Part shown: positions 50,944 to 59,822 of the stretch, piece by piece
How the letters are laid out: each line of letters opens with the position of its first letter
Numbering within the stretch: the stretch's first letter is position 1
DNA from: Tectiglobus sp965224045
Lineage (GTDB): Bacteria; Pseudomonadota; Alphaproteobacteria; Rhizobiales; Hyphomicrobiaceae
NCBI GenBank assembly: GCA_965224045.1
Contig: CBDCYD010000016.1
Coordinates: forward strand, 744,001 to 808,000
Length of the DNA stretch: 64,000 nucleotides
Direction of reading: 5' to 3'
The notes under the pieces: generated by a model
Databases searched by the model: none
Told to the model about the DNA's origin: nothing
What the model saw: the letters and a program-made list of their open reading frames with translations, nothing else
Translations under genes and position numbers: made by a program

Positions 50944-51534
50944 CTATTTGCTTTCGAACAGTCGCCAGGTCGCCGGTATCAGCAATGCCGCCAATGCCGC
51001 TTTCATCAGGTCGGGCACGATGAACGGCCAAACCCCGGCCAGCACAATGGACTCTTTGAAGCCGAACAAGGCGCACAGCCAAAGAACGCCTGGCACGTAA
51101 ATCAATGCGATGCCAACCAGCGAGGCGAGCGCTGCCTTTACGATGCTTCGCGAAAAGCCACGATCGGCAAGCCAGCCGACGGCCGCGGCGGCGAGAAAGA
51201 ATCCCAGCAAATAGCCGCCTGTCGGGCCGACCATATAGGCCAGGCCGAGGCCTTTTTCCGGCGTGCCGGTGAAGACTGGCAGGCCAGCCGCGCCCTGTGC
51301 CAGATAGAGCACGACGCTGGCAACCGCCGTCCGGGCGCCGAGTGCGAGACCCAGAGCAAGAACGGCGAACACCTGCATCGTCACCGGAACCGGCTCCAGG
51401 GGAATCTTGATCTTGGCCGCGAGCGTGAGCAACAGGCTGCCCAGAACGGCGAAAACGACGCCTCGCAGCAGTGTATTGCTTCCCGGCCAGACGGTTTGTG
51501 CAAGGGTCGTGTTGGCAGAGTTGGAGCTATTCAT
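50944..51534 (-). CDS. bioY: Biotin transporter BioY
   Basis: Integral membrane S-component of the biotin ECF transporter, 196 residues, six TM segments. The family blocks IPLEPVPVTMQVFAVLALG and GLPVFTGTPEKGLGLAYMVG followed by PTGGYLLGF are present and diagnostic. Some BioY proteins import biotin alone, others with BioMN; no bioM or bioN is in the window. The ATG at 51534 (MNSSNSANT) is used; the frame extends to 51588 without added similarity. Confidence 0.93.
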   Translation of the reverse strand: MNSSNSANTTLAQTVWPGSNTLLRGVVFAVLGSLLLTLAAKIKIPLEPVPVTMQVFAVLALGLALGARTAVASVVLYLAQGAAGLPVFTGTPEKGLGLAYMVGPTGGYLLGFFLAAAAVGWLADRGFSRSIVKAALASLVGIALIYVPGVLWLCALFGFKESIVLAGVWPFIVPDLMKAALAALLIPATWRLFESK

Positions 51535-51694
51535 GTCTTTGCATTGTCCCGGGCTTGGAGCGCTGTCGAGTTCTTGTCGCACTCTCAACTGCCACGGCGT
51601 TGCCCAGGTGGCAATGCGCCAATACGTGCGCAGGTGGTGCCATGAATTGCGGCAGGGGCATGCATCAACAGTGTGATGGTTGTCGCGGTTTGCA

Positions 51695-52252
51695 CTATTT
51701 CAGCGCTGCCATGCCCTGGGCCAGTCCGGAAAGGCTCACTTCGAAGTCCGTACCTTTTTCCTGAGTCAGGAATATCCGAAAGACAGCGACTTTGCCGCTG
51801 GTCAGTTTGGCCTGCACCTCGGAATCGATCTCAACCTGGGCGAGGCAGCGGGGGCGGCGCAGGACGCAGCGAAAGTAGGGCGCACTACCGATGTACTTTC
51901 CGTCGATGTAGAGACCTACTCCGGCCGGGAGCATCACGAAGTGCGGGGCGATGATCCGCATCGCCCATTTTCCGGACGGGGTTTTCTTGAGTTGGATATT
52001 AAGGTTGAAGCGGTCTTCTTCGGTCTTCTTGAGAATCTGCTCGATGACGCAGATCTGAGCTTTGGCACCCGGCGGTGGCGGCTCGCAAACGTGCGTCCAG
52101 TAGCCAAATCTCTGTTTGACAACGATACCGTTGCTCGCCTGGGCGAAGGCCGGCAATGCGGCGGTCGGGCCGGCCAGGACGGCAAGGAACGAGAGCAGTA
52201 CAGCTGGGATGGTTCGAAAATAGCCACTCGCCACCGGTCTGCGTCTCGTCAT
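51695..52252 (-). CDS. Invasion-associated locus B (IalB)-like exported protein
   Basis: Periplasmic protein of 185 residues with a signal peptide ending PAFA/QASN. The mature part opens with the family motif FGYWTHVCEPPPPG and has paired Cys (VCEPP/QICVIE and FRCVLRRPRCLAQVEID) expected to form disulfides, as in IalB proteins. ATG 52252 has AAGGA at a good distance; ATG 52270 lacks one. IalB homologues are widespread in free-living alphaproteobacteria, and the name does not imply pathogenicity. It is divergent from the coxB locus. Confidence 0.85.
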   Translation of the reverse strand: MTRRRPVASGYFRTIPAVLLSFLAVLAGPTAALPAFAQASNGIVVKQRFGYWTHVCEPPPPGAKAQICVIEQILKKTEEDRFNLNIQLKKTPSGKWAMRIIAPHFVMLPAGVGLYIDGKYIGSAPYFRCVLRRPRCLAQVEIDSEVQAKLTSGKVAVFRIFLTQEKGTDFEVSLSGLAQGMAALK

Positions 52253-52618
52253 TACGTCGTCCTTGTTCATCGTTGGCGTAGCGCAAGGGAGCGTTCCGCC
52301 CGCCGCATAGCACCGCCGTCATGACCGATGCGTCGGTGCCTCGCCCATGCCGTTCGGGCGAAGCGATCGACCCTTGCAGCGTTTGTGCGACCAATCCGGC
52401 TGAATTGCGACGGTTCGAGCGTGTTTGTCCAGCCGGTTTCACACCTCGCATAGGGACATCCCGCCGCGTTATCACATTCATGAAATAGCATATGATGCCG
52501 GCGCGTACCTGAGACGTTTGGGACCATTGTGCACTTGGCTCAGTGCCGTAGTTTCTGGAACAGTAACTCGGAGAGCACTCAAGGCGAGGGGATCCGCGCG
52601 ACACGCGGGGCATGATCA
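52253..52618. other. Intergenic region between IalB-like gene and coxB
   Basis: 366 bases without a supported gene, carrying divergent promoters. On the plus strand ttatca and tatgat (52469-52474 and 52491-52496, 16-base spacer) resemble a sigma-70 promoter; the leader to coxB would be about 115 bases. No other motif or RNA structure was recognised. Confidence 0.45.
52469..52496 (+). promoter_or_regulatory. Possible sigma-70-type promoter of the cox operon
   Basis: TTATCA (4 of 6 matches to TTGACA), a 16-base spacer, then TATGAT (5 of 6 to TATAAT). It is the best candidate in the 366-base region upstream of coxB, judged by eye only. Confidence 0.35.
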
Positions 52619-53602
52619 ATGATGAAACGGGTTTGCGACCGCTTCGCGTGCGGTATGGCGGCAGTGTTCGCGTGGGTGATTGTGACAGGCAGTGCCGTTG
52701 CCCAGGTCGGCCAGCCGGCCGCCAAGCAGTTGGGCATGCAGGGCGGTGTGACGCCGGTCATGGAAGAGATTCACAGCTTCCACGACAAGGTCAACGTCAT
52801 CATCATTGCGATTGCGATTTTCGTGCTTGCTCTGCTGTTGTGGGTGATCATTCGCTACAACGCGCGCGCCAATCCCGAACCGTCCAAGTTCTCGCACAAC
52901 ACCGTGCTGGAAGTCGCCTGGACCGTGGTGCCGATTCTGATCCTCGTCTACATCGGTATTTTTTCATTCAAGCTGCTGTTCATGCAGTACACCTATCCAA
53001 AGCCGGATCTGACGATCAAGGCGACCGGCAATGCATGGTTCTGGGAGCACTCGTATCCAGACCAAGGTGGCTTCACCGTGACGTCGAACATGGTGCGCGA
53101 CACCGATGTGCTCAAAGCGGAGCTGGGCGAGGAGGCCTTCGAGAAAAAATACGGCGTTCTCGAGGGTGCGGAATTGACTCGCGCACTCTATAACGACTCC
53201 AAGGCGCTTTGGAGCAAACAAGGTCTGATTCGCCAGCTCTCGGTCGACAATGAAATCGCGGTGCCGGTGAACGCCGTCGTGCACATGCTGGTCACTTCGG
53301 CTGATGTTATTCACTCGTGGACGATCCCGTCCTTCGGTTCCAAGACTCAGGCTGTGCCGGGGCGTCTGACGGCGACCTGGTTCAAGGCAACCAAAGTCGG
53401 CGTCTACTACGGCCAGTGCTCGGTTCTGTGCGGCAAGGATCACTCGTCGATGCCGATCGCGGTACGGGTCGTGCCCAAGGCTGCCTTCGAGCGCTGGGTG
53501 GAAGCTGCCAAAGCGCGCGACTGGGACAAGGCGAAGTCGATCCTTCAGGCCGCGACGGCGGCAGACCAGAAGGTGGCGCAGTCCTCGGTTCAGGCACAAT
53601 AG
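52619..53602 (+). CDS. coxB: Cytochrome c oxidase subunit II
   Basis: Subunit II of the aa3-type oxidase, 327 residues; it receives electrons from cytochrome c at the CuA centre. It has a signal sequence (to about AVAQ, residue 30), two TM helices (NVIIIAIAIFVLALLLWVII and EVAWTVVPILILVYIGIF) and a periplasmic cupredoxin domain with HSW plus GQCSVLCGKDHSSMP carrying the CuA ligands (two Cys, His, Met). The middle loop, about residues 150-190, is longer than the minimal form. It is the first gene of the operon; start 52619 or the adjacent ATG at 52622. Confidence 0.97.
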   Translation: MMKRVCDRFACGMAAVFAWVIVTGSAVAQVGQPAAKQLGMQGGVTPVMEEIHSFHDKVNVIIIAIAIFVLALLLWVIIRYNARANPEPSKFSHNTVLEVAWTVVPILILVYIGIFSFKLLFMQYTYPKPDLTIKATGNAWFWEHSYPDQGGFTVTSNMVRDTDVLKAELGEEAFEKKYGVLEGAELTRALYNDSKALWSKQGLIRQLSVDNEIAVPVNAVVHMLVTSADVIHSWTIPSFGSKTQAVPGRLTATWFKATKVGVYYGQCSVLCGKDHSSMPIAVRVVPKAAFERWVEAAKARDWDKAKSILQAATAADQKVAQSSVQAQ

Positions 53603-53665
53603 GTTCGGACACGCGGAGAGTTGACTGTCACCTCCGGGTGGCACGGCGAGGAAGGGTTTTCAAAG

Positions 53666-55288
53666 ATGGCAGGCAACGAAGCTACAGCTGAATATGGCCA
53701 CGACGACAAGCCTGGCTTTGTCACGCGTTGGCTGTATTCGACCAACCACAAAGACATCGGCACGCTGTATCTGATCTTTGCCATGATCGCGGGCGTGATC
53801 GGTGGCGCGTTGTCGGTCGGCATGCGGCTTGAGCTCGAAAACCCGGGCCTGCAATACTTCTCGAACCCGCACATGTTCAATGTGTTCGTGACGGGGCACG
53901 GCTTGATCATGGTGTTCTTCATGGTCATGCCGGCGATGATCGGCGGGTTCGGAAACTGGTTCGTGCCGCTTATGATCGGGGCGCCCGACATGGCGTTCCC
54001 ACGCATGAACAACGTCTCGTTCTGGCTTTTGCCGGTTGCTTTCATTTTGTTACTGACCTCGATGTTCGTCGAAGGTCCGCCGGGCGCACATGGTGTCGGT
54101 ACGGGCTGGATCGTACTGGCGCCGTTATCGACATTGGCAGGCCACCCGGGACCGGCCGTGGACTTCGGTATCCTCGCCCTGCACGTTGCGGGTGCCTCGT
54201 CGATCCTCGGGGCGATTAACTTCATCACAACGATCTTCAACATGCGCGCGCCGGGCATGACGCTGCACAAGATGCCGCTGTTCGTGTGGTCGGTGCTGAT
54301 CACCGCCTTCTTGCTGTTGCTGTCGCTGCCGGTGCTGGCCGGGGCCATTACGATGTTGCTGACGGACCGCAATTTCGGAACGACGTTCTTCGAAGCATCG
54401 GGTGGCGGCGATCCGCTGCTCTACCAGCACCTGTTCTGGTTCTTCGGGCATCCGGAAGTCTACATTCTGATCCTGCCCGGTTTCGGGATGATCAGCCACA
54501 TCGTGTCGACGTTTTCGAAGAAGCCGATCTTCGGCTACCTCGGCATGGCCTATGCCATGGTCGCGATCGGTGTCGTGGGTTTCATCGTGTGGGCACACCA
54601 CATGTACACAGCCGGTATCAACGTCGATACGCAGGCCTACTTCACGTTTGCGACGATGGTGATCGCCGTACCAACCGGTGTGAAGATCTTTTCCTGGATC
54701 GCGACGATGTGGGGTGGATCGATTACCTTCCGCACGCCGATGCTGTGGGCGTTCGGGTTCATCTTCCTGTTCACCGTCGGGGGCGTGACCGGGGTGATGC
54801 TGGCCAATGCGGGTGTCGATCGGGCGTTCCACAATACCTACTACGTGGTCGCTCACTTCCACTACGTGCTGTCGCTCGGGGCCGTGTTCGCAATCTTTGC
54901 AGGCTGGTACTACTGGTTCCCCAAGATGACCGGGTACGAGTACTCAGAGTTTTTCGGGAAGCTGCATTTCTGGATGACCTTCATCGGCGCCAACGTTTTG
55001 TTCTTCCCACAGCATTTCCTGGGGCTTGCAGGTATGCCGCGCCACTATGCGGATTACCCGGAGGCCTACCACTACTGGAACAAGATCTCGTCCTACGGCT
55101 CGTACATCACGGCGGCTGCGACGATCGTGTTCTTTATCGGCATGGCCTACGCGTTCTTGCGGGCGCAGAGAACGGTGGACAACCCGTGGGGTGAAGGAGC
55201 GACCACACTCGAGTGGACATTGCCCTCGCCGCCGCCGTTCCACTGCTTCGAAACGCTTCCCGTGATCAAGGACGACGGCCACCACTAG
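53666..55288 (+). CDS. coxA: Cytochrome c oxidase subunit I
   Basis: Catalytic subunit of 540 residues, 12 TM helices, holding heme a and the heme a3-CuB site. Ligands are visible in FVTGHGLIMVFFMVMPAM (heme a His), WFFGHPEVYILILPGFG (CuB His and cross-linked Tyr), VWAHHMYTAG (CuB His pair) and YYVVAHFHYVLSLG (heme a3 and heme a His). The start is the ATG at 53666 after GGAAGGG; the frame extends upstream to a TTG. It is followed by ctaB, needed to make its heme. Confidence 0.98.
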   Translation: MAGNEATAEYGHDDKPGFVTRWLYSTNHKDIGTLYLIFAMIAGVIGGALSVGMRLELENPGLQYFSNPHMFNVFVTGHGLIMVFFMVMPAMIGGFGNWFVPLMIGAPDMAFPRMNNVSFWLLPVAFILLLTSMFVEGPPGAHGVGTGWIVLAPLSTLAGHPGPAVDFGILALHVAGASSILGAINFITTIFNMRAPGMTLHKMPLFVWSVLITAFLLLLSLPVLAGAITMLLTDRNFGTTFFEASGGGDPLLYQHLFWFFGHPEVYILILPGFGMISHIVSTFSKKPIFGYLGMAYAMVAIGVVGFIVWAHHMYTAGINVDTQAYFTFATMVIAVPTGVKIFSWIATMWGGSITFRTPMLWAFGFIFLFTVGGVTGVMLANAGVDRAFHNTYYVVAHFHYVLSLGAVFAIFAGWYYWFPKMTGYEYSEFFGKLHFWMTFIGANVLFFPQHFLGLAGMPRHYADYPEAYHYWNKISSYGSYITAAATIVFFIGMAYAFLRAQRTVDNPWGEGATTLEWTLPSPPPFHCFETLPVIKDDGHH

Positions 55289-55365
55289 AGACAGCAGACG
55301 CAGCCCGCCGGTATCATGTCATCGGCGGGTTGGTGATTGTGATCCACGAATTTAGACGCGCAGCA

Positions 55366-56304
55366 ATGTCCGACACGCATTTCGATGATCAGCTCAGAAC
55401 GACGGGGGATGCAGTTCACCTCGGCGGTACCGTCGGTGACTACGTTGCGCTGATGAAGCCGCGCGTCATGTCGCTGGTGGTGTTCACGGCGCTGGTCGGC
55501 ATGGTGACGGCCCCCGGCGGCATCCATCCGCTGATCGGTGCGATAGCGTTGCTATGTATCGCTGTCGGGGCGGGGGCATCCGGTGCGCTCAACATGTGGT
55601 ACGACGCTGACATCGACGCAGAGATGGCGCGAACCGCCGCCCGGCCGATCCCTCGCGGGCGGATTTTGCCGGACGACGCGCTTCTGTTCGGCCTGGTTTT
55701 GTCGGCGTTTTCCGTGTTCACGCTCGGCGTTCTGGTCAACTGGACGGCAGCGGTGCTGTTGGCCGTGACGATCGCCTTTTACATCTTCGTCTATACGATG
55801 TGGCTGAAGCGGCGAACGCCGCAGAATATCGTCATCGGCGGTGCCGCCGGGGCGTTTCCGCCGATGGTCGGCTGGGCTGCCGTGACGGGCAGCGTTTCGG
55901 TCGAAAGCATCGTTCTGTTCGCCATAATCTTTATGTGGACGCCGCCGCACTTCTGGGCACTGGCGCTTTACCGCTGCCGTGACTACGAGCGCGTCGGTGT
56001 GCCGATGCTGCCCGTTGTAGCCGGGCCGGACGAGACGCGGCGCCAGATCCTGATTTATTCGGTGCTGCTGGTGGCGCTGACACTGACGCCTTGGTACATC
56101 GGGTTTGCCGGAATAGCCTATCTTACCAGTGCGGCCGTGCTCGGTGCGGCATTCGTCTGGCTGGCTGTCCAGGTCTACAGGGTGCGCGAAGGGCGGGCAG
56201 CAGACACGGTGGCAAAGCGGTTGTTCGTGTATTCGATTTTCTATTTGTTCGCGCTGTTTGCCGTGTTGCTCGGCGAGCATGGCGTGGCGCGACTCGTGGG
56301 ATGA
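55366..56304 (+). CDS. ctaB: Protoheme IX farnesyltransferase (heme O synthase)
   Basis: Membrane prenyltransferase of 312 residues with about nine TM helices, adding a farnesyl group to heme b to give heme O, the precursor of heme A. The Asp-rich motif NMWYDADIDAEMARTAARP and the second motif in YTMWLKRRTPQNIVIGGAAG are intact. The start at 55366 (MSDTHFDDQL) is used; the frame is open into coxA. Its TGA overlaps the ATG of the coxF-like gene. It serves the adjacent oxidase genes. Confidence 0.96.
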   Translation: MSDTHFDDQLRTTGDAVHLGGTVGDYVALMKPRVMSLVVFTALVGMVTAPGGIHPLIGAIALLCIAVGAGASGALNMWYDADIDAEMARTAARPIPRGRILPDDALLFGLVLSAFSVFTLGVLVNWTAAVLLAVTIAFYIFVYTMWLKRRTPQNIVIGGAAGAFPPMVGWAAVTGSVSVESIVLFAIIFMWTPPHFWALALYRCRDYERVGVPMLPVVAGPDETRRQILIYSVLLVALTLTPWYIGFAGIAYLTSAAVLGAAFVWLAVQVYRVREGRAADTVAKRLFVYSIFYLFALFAVLLGEHGVARLVG

Positions 56305-56471
56305 GCAGTGTGATCATGAGCGACGTGTCGACGGACACCGAAGCGGAACGAAAGCGGCGGCAGCGCACGCGGTCGATCGCGATCGGCCTGGCGCTGTTCG
56401 GTCTCGTCGTGTTGTTTTATCTGGCGACGATCGTCCACCTCGGTGGCAACGTCGCCAATCGACCGCTTTAG
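56301..56471 (+). CDS. Small oxidase-operon membrane protein (CoxF/CtaF-like)
   Basis: A 56-residue protein with a charged N-terminus (DTEAERKRRQRTRS) and one TM helix (IAIGLALFGLVVLFYLATIV), ending LGGNVANRPL. Such small proteins occur between ctaB and ctaG in alphaproteobacterial oxidase operons and are called CoxF; their function is not settled. Start ATG 56301 overlaps the ctaB stop (ATGA); an in-frame ATG at 56316 is an alternative. It is 29 bases from ctaG. Confidence 0.8.
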   Translation: MSSVIMSDVSTDTEAERKRRQRTRSIAIGLALFGLVVLFYLATIVHLGGNVANRPL

Positions 56472-56500
56472 GGAAGCCGGTCCGGCGAAGATTGGAGCAC

Positions 56501-57106
56501 ATGTCCAACAGTCCTGCACATAGCGCGAAACAGGATCAGCAGGTCCGGCACCGGCGCGTCGCGCTGTGGGCCGGCGGGCTCGCCGTGGTGATGCTTGGCA
56601 TGGCTTACGCGGCAGTGCCGCTCTATCAGATGTTCTGTCAGGTGACCGGATTTGCCGGAACGACGCAGCGCGTCGATTCGAAGTCAGACACGGTTCTGGA
56701 TCGTACGATCACTATCCGGTTCGATAGCAACGTGGCCGGCGGCCTTGGTTGGACGTTCAAACCCGTGGTGGCGACCATGGATGTGAAGATCGGCGAGAAC
56801 AAGCTTGCGTTCTACATGGCGGCAAACCCGTCGTCAGAACCCCTCGTCGGTTCAGCAACGTTCAACGTCGCGCCGGAAGCCGCCGGGCGGTATTTCAGCA
56901 AGATCGAATGCTTCTGTTTTACCGAACAGACGCTCAAGCCTGGTGAGAAAGTGGAAATGCCGGTTAGCTTTTTCATCGATCCGGAAATCGTCAACGACAG
57001 CGATGCTCGGCATCTGACGCAGATCACGCTGTCCTATACGTTCTATCCGGTGCGCCGCGAGCAAACGGGGGCCGGAGGCAAGGAAACTGGAAAGAAGGGG
57101 TCTTGA
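56501..57106 (+). CDS. ctaG: Cytochrome c oxidase assembly protein CtaG (Cox11)
   Basis: Periplasm-facing copper chaperone of 201 residues that delivers Cu to the CuB site of CoxA. It has one N-terminal TM helix (ALWAGGLAVVMLGMAYAAVP) followed by LYQMFCQVTGFAGTTQR, the copper site IECFCFTEQTLKPGE and DPEIVNDSDARHLTQITLSYTF, all family hallmarks. A GGAG sits just upstream of the ATG at 56501. It lies between the coxF-like gene and coxC as in related genomes. Confidence 0.97.
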   Translation: MSNSPAHSAKQDQQVRHRRVALWAGGLAVVMLGMAYAAVPLYQMFCQVTGFAGTTQRVDSKSDTVLDRTITIRFDSNVAGGLGWTFKPVVATMDVKIGENKLAFYMAANPSSEPLVGSATFNVAPEAAGRYFSKIECFCFTEQTLKPGEKVEMPVSFFIDPEIVNDSDARHLTQITLSYTFYPVRREQTGAGGKETGKKGS

Positions 57107-57173
57107 GGGGGCACGTGGCAGGGCGATTTCCTGCGCGGGGCCCGGCTGGGGACGCAAGAGACGGAGTGACAAC

Positions 57174-58085
57174 ATGGCTGGCGGCCATCACGCGAACGAA
57201 CACGACTATCATCTGGTAGATCCGAGCCCCTGGCCGTTGATTGCATCCATCGGGGCGCTGCTGCTGGCGTTCGGGGCAATCATCTGGTTTCGGTCGCTTG
57301 GCGGCGGCGACGGATTGTTCGGGGTGCAAGGCCCGACGGTGTTCTGGGTCGGTGCGGCGATCGTGGTTGCGACAGCATACCTTTGGTGGCGCGATGTCAT
57401 TCGCGAAGCCCACAAGGGCGACCACACGCCGGTGGTGCAGCTGCACCTGCGTTACGGCATGATCATGTTCATCGCTTCCGAGGTGATGTTCTTCGTTGCA
57501 TGGTTTTGGGCGTTCTTCGACGTATCGCTGTTTCCTTCCGGCGTCTTTCAGCCTGAGAATATGAAAGAGCAGATCGGAATGGTTGCGCGGAACGAACTTA
57601 CCGGTGGGCACTGGCCGCCGCAGGAGTCGGAATATTTCAAGCATACGTTCGATCCGTGGGGCCTGCCGCTCGTCAACACGCTCATTCTGCTGCTGTCGGG
57701 CACGACCGTGACGTGGGCGCACCATGCACTCCTGCACGATGATCGCAAGGGCCTGATCTGGGGGCTCGTGCTAACCGTGGTGCTGGGTGTCTTGTTTACG
57801 ATTTGCCAGGCCTACGAATACGCGCACGCAGCGTTCAATTATTCGGGCCACATCTACGGTGCGACGTTCTTCATGGCGACCGGATTTCATGGTGCTCACG
57901 TTATTATCGGTACGATCTTTCTGTTCGTCTGCCTGATGCGGGCGCTCGCCGGGCACTTCTCATCAAAGCAGCACTTCGGATTCGAAGCCGCGGCCTGGTA
58001 CTGGCATTTCGTCGACGTGGTGTGGCTTTTCCTGTTTGCTGCAATCTACGTCTGGGCCGGCGGTTCCGGTGCCGGTGCACATTAG
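57174..58085 (+). CDS. coxC: Cytochrome c oxidase subunit III
   Basis: Membrane subunit of 303 residues, seven TM helices, stabilising subunit I. Blocks include HHANEHDYHLVDPSPWPL at the start, GMIMFIASEVMFFVAWFWAF, WPPQESEYFKHTFDPWGLPL, NTLILLLSGTTVTWAHHALL and GFHGAHVIIGTIFL, ending FEAAAWYWHFVDVVWLFLF. It is complete. Its TAG stop (58083-58085) is the first bases of repeat element copy C, which separates it from the DUF983 and surf1 genes that normally follow directly. Confidence 0.97.
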   Translation: MAGGHHANEHDYHLVDPSPWPLIASIGALLLAFGAIIWFRSLGGGDGLFGVQGPTVFWVGAAIVVATAYLWWRDVIREAHKGDHTPVVQLHLRYGMIMFIASEVMFFVAWFWAFFDVSLFPSGVFQPENMKEQIGMVARNELTGGHWPPQESEYFKHTFDPWGLPLVNTLILLLSGTTVTWAHHALLHDDRKGLIWGLVLTVVLGVLFTICQAYEYAHAAFNYSGHIYGATFFMATGFHGAHVIIGTIFLFVCLMRALAGHFSSKQHFGFEAAAWYWHFVDVVWLFLFAAIYVWAGGSGAGAH

Positions 58086-58345
58086 ATCATCGTGCCTCAA
58101 GTTGGAATCGCTGTCGCGGCTCCAACCTAAGGCACAAAGATGATCGCCTCTAAAGAATCTCGCAACTTTCTGCTCTAATTCGGAACCGGACCGATTCCGG
58201 ATTTGAGCAGGTTGTCTAGATCATTTCCGCCTTAGGCGGAATCACACCGCCTGCCCACTCCCCCGCCCGGCCGCCCATGCAATCGTGGTTTTGGGCGGTC
58301 GGGCGGGGGAGTGGGACGGTTCCAGCTAAACCTGAAACGCTCTAG
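58083..58345. repeat. Composite palindromic repeat element, copy C
   Basis: Fills most of the gap between coxC and DUF983. It starts with a bulged inverted repeat (gatcatcgtgcct at 58085 with aggcac...gatgatc at 58130-58145, plus gttgga/tccaac inside). Module 2 follows, with an imperfect 20-bp inverted repeat (58170-58189, 58191-58210). Module 1 (58217-58345) has CTAGATCATTTCC, the palindrome ccgccttaggcgg, long arms 58254-58277 and 58292-58315 (23 of 24 paired), then aaacctgaaacgctctag. Module order is the reverse of copy B. Confidence 0.88.
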
Positions 58346-58440
58346 GGCGTGGGTCGTAGGGCAGTTTGGAGCGGGCGGCATTGCCGTCCGTTTCTCGTTT
58401 GGCGAAAGCCATCAAGGCTCGATGCCAGGGAGGAGACGCG

Positions 58441-58827
58441 GTGAACGAGAGCGGCGGGCAGACCACGGCGATGCGTGCGGGGATGCGCTGTCGTTGTCCG
58501 AGGTGTGGCGAGGGGGCGCTCTTCAAGGGCTTTTGGACGCTCGATATTCGCGACCGCTGCAAGCGGTGTGGTCTGGACTATGCGTTCATTGACAGCGGTG
58601 ATGGGCCGGCCGTGTTCGTCATCATGATTCTGGGTTTCGTGATACTCGGCTCCGCGCTGGCCCTGGAGTTCACGTTGCATCCGCCAATCTGGGTGCACGG
58701 TCTGCTGTGGATACCCGCGACGCTGTTTCTGGCATTTGGGCTGTTGCGCCCGCTCAAGGCCACTCTGATTGCACTCCAGTATCGCAACAAGGCTGCAGAA
58801 GGGCGGTTTGCGGAGAATGGCGAGTGA
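58441..58827 (+). CDS. DUF983 family membrane protein with zinc ribbon
   Basis: A 128-residue protein with an N-terminal zinc ribbon (CRCPRCGEGALF and DRCKRCGLDY) and two TM helices (AVFVIMILGFVILGSALAL and GLLWIPATLFLAFGLL). DUF983 genes sit between coxC and surf1 in many alphaproteobacteria and are presumed to help oxidase assembly; their biochemical role is unknown. The GTG at 58441 follows GGAGGAG, the best start; an upstream TTG/ATG extension would run through the tail of the repeat element. surf1 begins 2 bases after its stop. Confidence 0.88.
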   Translation: MNESGGQTTAMRAGMRCRCPRCGEGALFKGFWTLDIRDRCKRCGLDYAFIDSGDGPAVFVIMILGFVILGSALALEFTLHPPIWVHGLLWIPATLFLAFGLLRPLKATLIALQYRNKAAEGRFAENGE

Positions 58828-58829
58828 CA

Positions 58830-59618
58830 ATGTTGGAAACACTGCAAAGGACCGGCCTCGTCTGGCCGACAATTCTGACAGCATTGGCGCTTGCGGTTCT
58901 CATATCGCTGGGTGGGTGGCAGTGGCAGCGCAAGGCCTGGAAGGAGGGCTTGCTCGAACAGCTGGCAGCGGCCAATAAGGCGCCGGCCCGGGCCTTATCC
59001 GAGATTGATTGGTCTGCGCCGAATGATCTGTTGCGGTTCCGCCGGGTGCGCGTCGGCGGGCACTACGTTGCAGACGGCGATGGCGTTCGCGAAGCGCATG
59101 TCTGGTCACCCGATCAGAGCGGTTCGGGCTGGCGTGTCGTGTCGCCGATGGTGCTCGATCGACCGGTTGCCGCGGGCAATCGTTCCATCCGCTGGGTGCC
59201 GGTTATTCGCGGACGTGTGGACGAAGCCCACAAGCAGGCATCGACACGGCCTGAGCCGCAGATCACCGCTGCGCAGAGCGTTGTCGGACGGCTGCGCCAG
59301 GCGGCCGTGAACTGGGCGACACCAGCGCCCGATCCTGACGCCAACCAGTGGTACGGCTTGGACCACGACGGGATTGTGCAGCATTTCTCGCGCAAGCGAG
59401 AAGGCGATGCGGCGCGCCGCTTGCAGTCCCGCTCCGTCCTCGGTTTCTTTGTCGAGGCCGAGTCGGCGCTGGCACCGCCGCCTGCGCCGCAACCGGATCT
59501 GGATCGCCTGACATTGCACAACAGGCACTTGGAGTACGCGTTGACATGGTGGGGTCTGGCTGTGACCCTGATAGGTGTCTATGTTGCGTTCGCGGCAGGC
59601 CGGATGAGAGCGAATTAA
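58830..59618 (+). CDS. surf1: SURF1 family cytochrome oxidase assembly protein
   Basis: A 262-residue assembly factor with a TM helix at each end (ILTALALAVLISLGGW; LTWWGLAVTLIGVYVAFA) and a periplasmic domain between. Family features are SLGGWQWQRKAWKEGLLEQL, FRRVRVGG, the TRPEP stretch before the second half and the terminal NRHLEYALTWWGLA. SURF1 helps heme A insertion into subunit I. It is tightly linked to DUF983; a 204-base gap precedes thrC. Confidence 0.94.
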   Translation: MLETLQRTGLVWPTILTALALAVLISLGGWQWQRKAWKEGLLEQLAAANKAPARALSEIDWSAPNDLLRFRRVRVGGHYVADGDGVREAHVWSPDQSGSGWRVVSPMVLDRPVAAGNRSIRWVPVIRGRVDEAHKQASTRPEPQITAAQSVVGRLRQAAVNWATPAPDPDANQWYGLDHDGIVQHFSRKREGDAARRLQSRSVLGFFVEAESALAPPPAPQPDLDRLTLHNRHLEYALTWWGLAVTLIGVYVAFAAGRMRAN

Positions 59619-59822
59619 CATGCTTTTGCAAGGCGACGTTACCTGCGCAGTTGTCGAATCGGCGGTCCGGCTGGTGTGAGAAAAGCGTGGTCGCATTTCG
59701 AGGATGGAGATGCTGTAGCCCTGTGCACGTATGCCGGGGCTTCCTTGTTCTGTTGCAGTTGGAGCGGTAGTGTCGCGGCCAAGCGCGGTTTGTGCCAGGC
59801 GGTCCAACAACTCTGAGGTTCC

